A DNA stretch of 36,019 nucleotides from Bacillota bacterium (lineage in GTDB: Bacteria > Bacillota > DTU030 > DUMP01): the NCBI GenBank assembly GCA_012516165.1, contig JAAYWY010000033.1, positions 1 through 36,019 on the forward strand, read 5' to 3'. Within the stretch, counting starts at the first letter, position 1. Each line of letters starts with the position of its first letter. Made by a program: the position numbers and the translations under genes. Positions 18,310 through 27,708 of the stretch are shown here, in pieces. Below the pieces are notes generated by a model. That model had not been told where the DNA came from. It ran no database searches and saw nothing but the letters and a program-made list of their open reading frames with translations.

Positions 18310-18342
18310 CCTCGGTGCTTTAGAGAGAGGAATAGAGGAATA

Positions 18343-18948
18343 ATGGATTTGCTGGACTATATCGAGGTCAACCCTATCATTGCGGCCGTACGCAATATGG
18401 GTGATTTACGGTCTGCTTTGTCGTCTACAGTACGGGCAGTGTTTCTTCTTACTGGCGATATTAATACTGTAGGTGAAGCGGTACGACTAGCGCGGCAATC
18501 CCATAAAGGTATCTATCTTCATCTTGATTTGTTGGAGGGCTTAGGTAAAGACAAGGCAGCAGTGCATTTTTTGGCCCAGAAAGTTCGGCCCGATGGGGTT
18601 ATCACAACCCGTAGCTATCTTATTCAGGCAGCCAAAGCAGCGGGCTTATATACTATTCAGCGTATTTTTATTTTGGACTCACTGTCGGTCAAAACCGGGG
18701 TGGCTAGTGTGCAGAGTACGCAGCCAGATGCGGTGGAATGTCTTCCTGGTATATTGCCGCGAGTGTTCGGCGAATTAGTTCAGGAACTGGATCGACCTAT
18801 TATTGCTGGTGGTTTGTTGCAGTATCCAGAAGAGATGCGGGCGGTGTTTAATTCTGGGGTAAAGGCGGTATCGGTTAGTAAAAAAACTTTTTGGAATTTG
18901 TTCCATACCAAGGAGGAATTTTTACGGTTTTGCCGAATACCTTGTTAG
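18343..18948 (+). CDS. glpP: Glycerol-3-phosphate-responsive antiterminator GlpP (copy 1)
   Basis: 'NPIIAAVRN', 'HLDLLEGLGKDKAAVHFL', 'PDGVITTRSYLIQAAKAAGLYTIQRIFILDSLSV', 'VECLPGILPRV', 'PIIAGGL'. Confidence 0.93.
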   Translation: MDLLDYIEVNPIIAAVRNMGDLRSALSSTVRAVFLLTGDINTVGEAVRLARQSHKGIYLHLDLLEGLGKDKAAVHFLAQKVRPDGVITTRSYLIQAAKAAGLYTIQRIFILDSLSVKTGVASVQSTQPDAVECLPGILPRVFGELVQELDRPIIAGGLLQYPEEMRAVFNSGVKAVSVSKKTFWNLFHTKEEFLRFCRIPC

Positions 18949-19051
18949 TAACTAGTTAACGGCGCACACACATCTGTATGCTTTAGCTGATGTAGCAAAT
19001 AAATCAGATTTAGCCAGAAAAAGTAAATACTGTGGACGGAGAAATGGAGAA

Positions 19052-19104
19052 AGTCCTATCCTAGGTTCATTTTTTATAAATGAGCCTTGGGTAGGGCTTT
19101 TGTT
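19052..19104 (+). terminator. Leader terminator upstream of glpK, candidate GlpP target
   Basis: AGTCCTATCCTAGGTTCATTT tttat AAATGAGCCTTGGGTAGGGCT, 20 of 21 positions pair (with G-U), followed by TTTTGTT. Confidence 0.8.
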
Positions 19105-19191
19105 ATCTCCGGCCAAGTGGTAGGAAGGAGGTGTATTAGGAAAATTCATAATAAAAATGCTTGATAGAATCTAGTATTATAATTAATTTAA

Positions 19192-20697
<1,506 letters not shown>

Positions 20698-20765
20698 GGG
20701 TAGCTTGGTAACAATAGTAAATATTAACCAGTTGCAGCAAAATTTGTAGCAGGTGGCAGGAGAAA

Positions 20766-20829
20766 AAAGCCACACCCTATTTTATGGTCACAGCCCAGGT
20801 CTCGTCATTGTTTGTGTGGGTGTGGCTTT
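20766..20829 (+). promoter_or_regulatory. Intergenic hairpin between glpK and the G3P dehydrogenase gene
   Basis: AAAGCCACACCC - 40-nt loop - GGGTGTGGCTTT, 12-bp perfect stem ending in TTT. Confidence 0.7.
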
Positions 20830-20864
20830 GTATACTCTGCCAGCCGGACAAAGGAGGTTCTACA

Positions 20865-22349
20865 ATGGAAAGACTGAAGGCGGACGTGGTGGTCATCGGT
20901 GCTGGTGTTACCGGTACAGCGGTGGCCCGTGAGCTGGCCCGCTATCAGCTGAAAGTATTTTTGGTGGAAAAGCATCCTGATGTGGCTTGTGGTTGCACCA
21001 AGGCCAACACAGCCATTGTGCACGCGGGCTACGACGCGACGCCCGGGACTTGGAAAGCTAAACTCAATGTCCGGGGGGCTGCAGTTTACCCTCAGGTGTG
21101 TCGAGAATTAGAAGTAGAGTTTAAGCCTACAGGATCGTTGGTAGTGGCTTTGGCCGAGGATCAAGTGCCCCACTTGTATGAGCTATTAAACCGGGGCTAT
21201 GTTAATGGGGTGCCCGATCTCAAGGTTATTGGTCGGGACGAATTGTTGGCTAAGGAACCATATGTAAACCCCAAAGCAGTGGCGGCCCTGTGGGCTCCTA
21301 CCGCCGGATTGGTCAATCCTTGGGGGCTGGCTATTGCCCAAGCCGAGAATGCAGCTGAAAATGGAGTGGAAGTGTTGCTGGGAGCACCGGTGGTAGGAAT
21401 AGATGTAACAGACGGACTTGTTACAGCGGTACAAACACCAGATGTAATTATTGAAACCCGTTATGTGGTGAATGCTGGCGGAAGGTATTCTGATGAAATT
21501 GCCCGGATGGTGGGCCAAGATGACTTTCGCATTGTTCCGCGCAAAGGAGAATACTATGTATTTGATAAGCGCTTTGGTTATATGGCCAATTGCCCGCTGT
21601 TTCCGGTACCGACCGCCATATCTAAGGGTATTTTGGTTACACCGTCGGTGGACAAAAACTTGTTAATTGGTCCTAATGCCCAAGATCAGGAAGACAAGGA
21701 GGACTTAGACACTACAGCCGAAGGCTTGCAAGAAGTGCTCAGCGAAGCGCTCACCATGATGCCCGATCTTCCTGTAAAAGATGCTATTACTAATTTTGCT
21801 GGACTAAGAGCAGTAGCTAGACCCAGTAATGATTTTGTCCTTGGTCCAGCTCCAGGTGTGCCTAATTTTATTAATGCTGCTGGTATTCAATCGCCAGGGT
21901 TAACATCTGCACCGGCAGTGGCGGAAGTGGTTCGTGATTATCTTCAGATGGCTGGTTTGGAGTTAAAGGGGAAGAAGAAGTTCAATCCCTTCCGCAAAGG
22001 GATTGTCACCTTCCGAGATAAGAGCCATGAAGAGCAGGCCCGACTTATTCAGGAGGATCCTCGTTATGGCCAAATTGTTTGCCGTTGCGAGACGGTAACC
22101 GAAGCAGAAATAGTCCAAGCGCTTAACCGACCGATTCCTTGCACCACCATTGATGGGGTTAAGCGGCGTACCCGTGCTGGTATGGGGCGCTGCCAAGCGG
22201 GTTTTTGTACACCGCGGGTAGTGGAGATAATGGCTCGGGAGCTTGGGCTCAGCTGGGATGAGATTACCAAAAAGGGCGGCGCTTCCCGGTTGCTCTTGGG
22301 GCAGACGAAGTGCTCAGCTGCCGTAAAGGGGGCAGGGAAAGATGCGTAG
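20865..22349 (+). CDS. glpA: FAD-dependent glycerol-3-phosphate dehydrogenase (GlpA/GlpD-type, with BFD-like Cys domain)
   Basis: 'DVVVIGAGVTGTAVARELARYQLKVFLVEKHPDVACGCTKANTAIVHAGYDA'; C-term 'IVCRCETVTEAEIVQAL...RAGMGRCQAGFCTPRVVEIMAREL'; GGAGGTT RBS before ATG 20865. Confidence 0.92.
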   Translation: MERLKADVVVIGAGVTGTAVARELARYQLKVFLVEKHPDVACGCTKANTAIVHAGYDATPGTWKAKLNVRGAAVYPQVCRELEVEFKPTGSLVVALAEDQVPHLYELLNRGYVNGVPDLKVIGRDELLAKEPYVNPKAVAALWAPTAGLVNPWGLAIAQAENAAENGVEVLLGAPVVGIDVTDGLVTAVQTPDVIIETRYVVNAGGRYSDEIARMVGQDDFRIVPRKGEYYVFDKRFGYMANCPLFPVPTAISKGILVTPSVDKNLLIGPNAQDQEDKEDLDTTAEGLQEVLSEALTMMPDLPVKDAITNFAGLRAVARPSNDFVLGPAPGVPNFINAAGIQSPGLTSAPAVAEVVRDYLQMAGLELKGKKKFNPFRKGIVTFRDKSHEEQARLIQEDPRYGQIVCRCETVTEAEIVQALNRPIPCTTIDGVKRRTRAGMGRCQAGFCTPRVVEIMARELGLSWDEITKKGGASRLLLGQTKCSAAVKGAGKDA

Positions 22350-23619
22350 TATAAAGTACGATGTGGTAGTAATTGGAGCTGGACCGGCCGGCTTGGCGGC
22401 TGCTTCCCGTGCCAAGGCCATGGGTGTAAAAAGAGTGCTGCTGGTGGACCGAGATCGGGAACCGGGCGGTATTTTGCAACAGTGTATTCACAACGGTTTT
22501 GGCCTCCATTTATTCAAGGAAGAGCTTACGGGGCCTGAGTACGCATATAAATTTATTGAGGAGAGCTATGCTTCTGGCGTAGAATTTTTGATGAATACTA
22601 TGGTGCTTACGATACAGCCTGACCGCCAAATTTATGCCATAAATCGGAAAGTAGGGATGCTTAAGATCGAGGCTCAGGCTATTGTGCTGGCCATGGGATG
22701 CCGGGAACGGAACCGGGGAGCAGTGACTATTCCCGGTAGCCGACCGAGCGGTATCTTTACCGCTGGCACTGCTCAACGTTTTGTCAATATGGAAGGTTAT
22801 ATGCCTGGGCGTCACGTGGTGATCCTAGGTTCAGGGGACATCGGTCTTATCATGGCACGGCGATTTACTTGGGAAGGGGCCAAAGTAGAAGGCGTATTTG
22901 AAATCATGCCTTATTCCAACGGCCTGAACCGCAATATAGTGCAGTGCCTTAAGGACAACAACATACCTCTTCATCTTAGCCATACGGTGACTAAAGTCCA
23001 TGGCAATGAGCGGATTGAGGCAGTTACGGTTTCCCAGGTAGATGAGCACTTTACTCCTTTATCTGGTTCAGAACAGGTAATACCTTGTGACACCTTGCTC
23101 CTATCGGTAGGTCTTATTCCGGAGAATGAGCTTAGTCGCGATGCTGGTATTCATATTGATCCGGTAATAGGGGGTCCAGTGGTTACTGATGAGATGGAGA
23201 CTACCTTGGCAGGCGTGTTTGCTTGTGGTAACGTGGTCCATGTGCATGACCTGGTAGATAATGTAACCCGCGAAAGCTGGCTGGCTGGTGAGGGGGCAGC
23301 GCGGCTGGTACTAGGACAACAACCGACAAGGGATCTAGTGACCACTAAAGCTGGCTCAGGGGTTCGTTATGTGGTACCACATAAGATACATGTGGAAAAT
23401 CTAGCTACCAGAACCACCACACTTTATCTTAGAGTTTTGCAACCAGAGGAGAATGTAAGAGTAGAGCTGGTCTCAGGGACTAAATCGTTGTTTAGCGTAC
23501 ACCAACGGGTAGTGCGCCCGGCCGAAATGGTGAGCATTAATGTACCACCAAAACGTATTACGGCTACTGCTGGGGAAGAACTTATGGTTCGCCTGGTAAG
23601 GGAAGGTGACAAGGCATGA
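22342..23619 (+). CDS. NAD(P)/FAD-dependent oxidoreductase, G3P dehydrogenase partner subunit
   Basis: 'YDVVVIGAGPAGLAAASRAKAMGVKRVLLVDRDREPGGILQQCIHNGFGLHLFKEELTGPEYA'; overlaps both neighbouring genes. Confidence 0.9.
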   Translation: MRSIKYDVVVIGAGPAGLAAASRAKAMGVKRVLLVDRDREPGGILQQCIHNGFGLHLFKEELTGPEYAYKFIEESYASGVEFLMNTMVLTIQPDRQIYAINRKVGMLKIEAQAIVLAMGCRERNRGAVTIPGSRPSGIFTAGTAQRFVNMEGYMPGRHVVILGSGDIGLIMARRFTWEGAKVEGVFEIMPYSNGLNRNIVQCLKDNNIPLHLSHTVTKVHGNERIEAVTVSQVDEHFTPLSGSEQVIPCDTLLLSVGLIPENELSRDAGIHIDPVIGGPVVTDEMETTLAGVFACGNVVHVHDLVDNVTRESWLAGEGAARLVLGQQPTRDLVTTKAGSGVRYVVPHKIHVENLATRTTTLYLRVLQPEENVRVELVSGTKSLFSVHQRVVRPAEMVSINVPPKRITATAGEELMVRLVREGDKA

Positions 23620-24005
23620 GTACTATTTATGAACTAACCTGCATTGCTTGTCCAATGGGATGTCAAATAAAGACGAAAGTCCAGCAGGATAAGATCATAA
23701 GCATAAAAGGTAATTCCTGTAAACGAGGAGAATTATATGCTCAAGATGAAATTTTCCGACCAATGAGGGTGATTACGAGTACAGTCCGTGTTCAGGGCGG
23801 TGTATTGCCAGTGGTTCCTGTGCGAACAGCTGAGCCCATACCGAAGGATAAAATTGGGGTAGCCTTGCAGGAGATAGCTTGCATAACTGTTACTGCCCCG
23901 GTTAAGTTCCACCAAGTAATAGTTCCGAACATTGCCGATACCGGGGTGTCAGTTGTAGCTAGTCGTCCTCTAGCAGCTAAAGAAGGTGGCGAAAAAACAG
24001 CCTAA
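23616..24005 (+). CDS. DUF1667-like Cys-rich protein
   Basis: 'YELTCIACPMGCQIKTKV...GNSCKRGELYAQDEIFRPMRVITSTVRVQGGVLPVVPVRTAEPIPKDKI'; 4-nt overlap with the upstream gene. Confidence 0.88.
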   Translation: MSTIYELTCIACPMGCQIKTKVQQDKIISIKGNSCKRGELYAQDEIFRPMRVITSTVRVQGGVLPVVPVRTAEPIPKDKIGVALQEIACITVTAPVKFHQVIVPNIADTGVSVVASRPLAAKEGGEKTA

Positions 24006-24034
24006 GCCGAGGAAGGTAGGGGAGGGAGAACACT

Positions 24035-24667
24035 TTGACAGAACTGGAGCGTCAGTTAAAGACTCGGCCGATCATGGCGGTTATCCGTGATGATGTAAGT
24101 CTGGAATTAGTGTTAAAATCGTCGGTATGCTGTGTTCTCCTGGCCTACGGCGATCTAGTGAGTATTGGTCCGACAATTCGTCGGCTTAAGGCAGCGGAAA
24201 AGTTGGTATTCCTTAATTTCGATATGATCGATGGTCTCGGTGCTGATCATGCGGCAGTACGTTTTGTGGCCCGCCGTACAGAGCCACATGGTATTCGCAG
24301 TACCCGGAGCCAGATCATTAAAGCAGCGCATAAGGAACAACTTTTTACCATCCAGAGTCTATTTTTGCTTGATTCATTAGCATTAAAAAATGGTCTCAAT
24401 TCAGTAATTAACTGTTCACCCACGGCGGTGGAAGTGCTTCCGGGGATTATGCCTCGGGTTATTCGTGATATAAGTGAACGGTGTCCTTTGCCTCTTATTG
24501 CCGGTGGCCTAATTCGTAGCCGCATAGAGGTCCAAGATGCTTTGGTGGCAGGGGCAGTTGGCTGTGCTACTACTGACCGTACTCTCTGGGATTTGAACCG
24601 TTGTGTCAAGGGAGGCGATATCAAAGCAAACGATTCCCAGCGTACACCAATATTGCACTACGCATAA
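24035..24667 (+). CDS. Second GlpP-family antiterminator paralogue
   Basis: 'RPIMAVIRDD', 'NFDMIDGLGADHAAVRFVARRTEPHGIRSTRSQIIKAAHKEQLFTIQSLFLLDSLAL', 'VEVLPGIMPRVI', 'PLIAGGLI'. Confidence 0.9.
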   Translation: MTELERQLKTRPIMAVIRDDVSLELVLKSSVCCVLLAYGDLVSIGPTIRRLKAAEKLVFLNFDMIDGLGADHAAVRFVARRTEPHGIRSTRSQIIKAAHKEQLFTIQSLFLLDSLALKNGLNSVINCSPTAVEVLPGIMPRVIRDISERCPLPLIAGGLIRSRIEVQDALVAGAVGCATTDRTLWDLNRCVKGGDIKANDSQRTPILHYA

Positions 24668-24696
24668 ATTAAGATTATAGAGGGAGGCGTACGGGG

Positions 24697-25569
24697 ATGG
24701 CAATTGACATTGGGTATTTAGCAGCGTCCTTTGGTGGCGGTGTTTTGGGTGCCTGCTTGGGGGGATTACCAGCCTTTATTTTGACCGGATTTGTAGTGAT
24801 GGTGGGTGTAGCAGCTAGTTTCTTTGGTGGACCCGAGGCAGCTAATATTATAAACGGTGTTGCTTTTGGTCCGGTTCTAGGTCCCTATGTGGCTTTTGCT
24901 GGCGGCGTGGCTGCGGTTACCTATGCTTCTAGTCGTGGTTTTGAGGTGGCAGGCAAAGATATTGGTACTCCGTTGGCTCAGTTGAATAATCCCAGTGTCT
25001 TGTTTGTAGGTGGTATCTTTGGCGTTATTGGTTATCTACTAGTTACTCTTTGGAATACCTTGGGCCTAAAGACGGATACAGGTGGATTAACTGTGGCTAT
25101 TTCGGCCATTATTGCTCGAGCTGTATTTTATCAGGAAGGCCCCTTTGGTACGTTAACCGAAGAGGCGAAAGCCAAAGGTGGCTTATTTGCTGTTACCGAA
25201 GGCCATTGCTGGCTGCCGTGGCAGAGTGATTGGGGCCAGGTAGCCTTGATTGGTGTAGGATTCGGATTAGCAGCAGGTCTAGTAGGTATTGTTACTGGTC
25301 AGCCAGTGCTGGCGTTTGGTATTAGTGCTGCTTCGTTGGTGTTTTTGCGGTTTGCCCCTGGTTTCCCGGTAACACACCACATCACACTTCCTGCAGCTAC
25401 CGCTGCGTTGGCCACGGGAAGTGTGTGGATGGGCGGCCTATTTGGGTTGCTGGGTGCTATTTTGGGTGAAGTAGCAGCTCGTTGCTTCTTTAACTATGGC
25501 AAAAACCATATTGATCCGCCAGCCGTGTCGTTGGTAATCACTAATACTATCATTCAGCTATTACTATAG
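24697..25569 (+). CDS. Uncharacterised polytopic membrane protein, last gene of the glp cluster
   Basis: Gly/Ala-rich hydrophobic segments throughout (e.g. 'GPVLGPYVAFAGGVAAVTYASSRGFEVAGKDIG', 'HITLPAATAALATGSVWMGGLFGLLGAILGEVAARCFFNYGKNHIDPPAVSLVI'); good GGGAGG RBS; terminator follows. Confidence 0.85.
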   Translation: MAIDIGYLAASFGGGVLGACLGGLPAFILTGFVVMVGVAASFFGGPEAANIINGVAFGPVLGPYVAFAGGVAAVTYASSRGFEVAGKDIGTPLAQLNNPSVLFVGGIFGVIGYLLVTLWNTLGLKTDTGGLTVAISAIIARAVFYQEGPFGTLTEEAKAKGGLFAVTEGHCWLPWQSDWGQVALIGVGFGLAAGLVGIVTGQPVLAFGISAASLVFLRFAPGFPVTHHITLPAATAALATGSVWMGGLFGLLGAILGEVAARCFFNYGKNHIDPPAVSLVITNTIIQLLL

Positions 25570-25633
25570 TGTTGGTTTTTAGCAGGGGCTAAAATGATTA
25601 ATAATTTTAGGTAAAGAACCAAGTGTAATTTTA

Positions 25634-25664
25634 GCCAGTGGCCTTCTTCAGGTCACTGGCCTTT
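25634..25664 (+). terminator. Rho-independent-like terminator at the end of the glp cluster
   Basis: GCCAGTGGCCT tcttc AGGTCACTGGC then CTTT. Confidence 0.7.
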
Positions 25665-25748
25665 GATATCTGCAGCAAAGATGAGCCGGTAGTTAACTGG
25701 AAAAGGCATGGAATACAGGCTCAGCTGTCAGAAAAAAGTGCAGGTTTC

Positions 25749-26912
25749 TCAAACCTTGGGAGCAGGGCTTATGGTACGAAGAGTAAAAAATAGCCCTATA
25801 GTAGCCAGGGCAGCCAAAGAGCCGCCGAAGTAAAAAGGAGCAGCTGGTCCGAAAGCATTCCATAGCAAGCCCCCGATGAGCGATGCCGGGAGGAGAGCGA
25901 TGCCGATTAAGGTGGCATGAAGCCCAATAAGGCTGGCTCTTTGCTCCGGCGGGGCAATTTCGGCGATGAGAGCTTTTTCTACCCCTTCGGTAAAAGCTGA
26001 CCAGAGTCCGTAGAAACCAAATAATAGCCACAAACTATTAGGCTTAGTAACCACAGCAAAACCAAAGTAGGCCAAGGCGTAACTGAGATCGCCTAAGATG
26101 ATGAGACGACGGCGACCAATTTTATCGGACAGGCGACCGGCCGGATAGGAGAGTAGGCTGTAGGTGAGATTGTAGACTAAGTAAAGAAGAATAACAGTGG
26201 CATCGGTAAACCCTAGCGATTTAGCTCGTAGAAGCAGCAGCTGATTAGAAGAGTTGCCCACGGTAAAAACAAAATCCAGGATCAAAAAGGCCTTTAATTG
26301 TTTGTCTAGAATACCCCAGTTTAGTGCTAGGGGTTTTTCTTTTGTTGTCATCAGGGGTGGCTTAGTTTCGCGTACCAAAAACAGCGTAGCTACACCTAAA
26401 GCAGCCGGGATAAAGGCGTATAAAAATACGGCTCGATAATCACCCTGATAAAAAGTTAGGAAATAGTAGCTAAGTATCAGACCAATAGAAGCTCACAAAG
26501 TATCCATAGCTCGGTGCAACCCAAATGAGCGGCCTAAAGTAGTTTCATCTACTGATTCGGCCAGCAAGGCATCGCGGGGAGCTGTGCGTATTCCTTTGCC
26601 AAAGCGATCGGCAATTCGTCCTAAGAGTACACCTGGCCAAGAATTGGCAAAGACAAGAGCTATCTTACCCAGGCCGGAAAACGCATAACCACCAATGGTG
26701 AGGGGTTTTCTTTTGCCTAAGCGGTCCGACCAATAACCGGAGAAGACTTTGAGCAGACTGGCCAGACTTTCGGCAATACCTTCTATTAATCCTACAATTA
26801 CTGGTGTAGCGCCCAATCGGCTGGTAAGATACAAGGGAATGAGCGGATATACCATCTCACTGCTGATATCGGTAAACAAGCTGGATAAACCCAAAATGAT
26901 TACATTAAACAT
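25749..26912 (-). pseudogene. MFS transporter interrupted by one in-frame TGA
   Basis: ORFs 26493-26933 and 25749-26378 share one frame; open translation continues across ATG GAT ACT TTG TGA GCT TCT ATT GGT into '...FFTFYQ'-type TM sequence without frameshift. Confidence 0.85.
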
Positions 26913-26988
26913 TGCTTCCGCCTCTTTACACAAACTTACTGATAACTTAATTGTAGTCCCAAGTTTGTTGGTAAGTCAATGCAAAAAG

Positions 26989-27006
26989 GGCTGCTAATTA
27001 GCAGCC
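26989..27006 (-). terminator. Terminator of the DtxR/MntR-like gene
   Basis: Perfect palindrome GGCTGCTAATTAGCAGCC followed by CTTTTTG on the minus strand. Confidence 0.8.
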
Positions 27007-27047
27007 ACTGTGCCAAAGGGAGAAAGTTGCTGACACATTCCTTGATG

Positions 27048-27512
27048 CTAGCGGAAAGCTTGCCACTGGGAAAGGACTTGGGGATGGGAGTTAAAGAAGG
27101 CTAGGAGTCGTTCTAATCCAGTCACTGCGGCCGGGCTAATGTTATGCTCGATTTTCTCGGCGTCTTCCAGCACATCTTCTAATCCAAGGAAACGTAAGAA
27201 TTGTTCCAATATCAGGTGGCGGTGGAGCAGATAAGCACCTCGTTCCCGACCTTTGTTGGTAAGACGGATAATGCTGTATTTTTCGTAGACAAGCCAGTTT
27301 CTTTCGGCCAACCGTTGAATCATATTGGATGCTGATGGTGGTTGAACATTCAGGGCTGTGGCTAGCTCCAGAACACGAGTATATCCGCTATCCTTGGACA
27401 GGCGGTAGATCATTTCTAGATAATCTTCCATGCTAGGGGTTAGACTTTCCCAATGCCGCGTATTTTTGAGATGGTAGCCGCGAAAGGTATAAAAATCGGT
27501 TTTGTTACTCAT
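27048..27512 (-). CDS. DtxR/MntR-family metal-dependent regulator
   Basis: 'LTPSMEDYLEMIYRLSKDSGYTRVLELATALNVQPPSASNMIQRLAERNWLVYEKYSIIRLTNKG...HLILEQFLRFLGLEDVLEDAEKIEHNIS'. Confidence 0.93.
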   Translation of the reverse strand: MSNKTDFYTFRGYHLKNTRHWESLTPSMEDYLEMIYRLSKDSGYTRVLELATALNVQPPSASNMIQRLAERNWLVYEKYSIIRLTNKGRERGAYLLHRHLILEQFLRFLGLEDVLEDAEKIEHNISPAAVTGLERLLAFFNSHPQVLSQWQAFR

Positions 27513-27708
27513 AACATTCCTTCTTCCTGCTGCTGGGTATGGGGCCTTTTGCCTTATCATACGCTGCCGTTGCCGCTAGCAGAACCGGAGGGATGTTAGT
27601 TAAGCCCTGTGTAGAAGTCTGTCTGTAGGATTTTTTACTGAGCACGATTTGGTGTTACTTATTTAAAAAACAGATAATCATATAGGCTTTGTATATGGTC
27701 AAGCTCGT

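Noticed and set aside
20784-20864. Upstream extension MVTAQVSSLFVWVWLCILCQPDKGGST of the G3P dehydrogenase
   Set aside because: It is encoded by the intergenic hairpin; the ATG at 20865 has a good SD and starts the normal FAD-binding N-terminus.
26455-26500. TGA in the MFS gene as selenocysteine codon
   Set aside because: The downstream sequence offers only a weak AGCT/AGCT plus TAT/ATA hairpin, not a convincing bacterial SECIS, and the position is usually Gly in MFS proteins.
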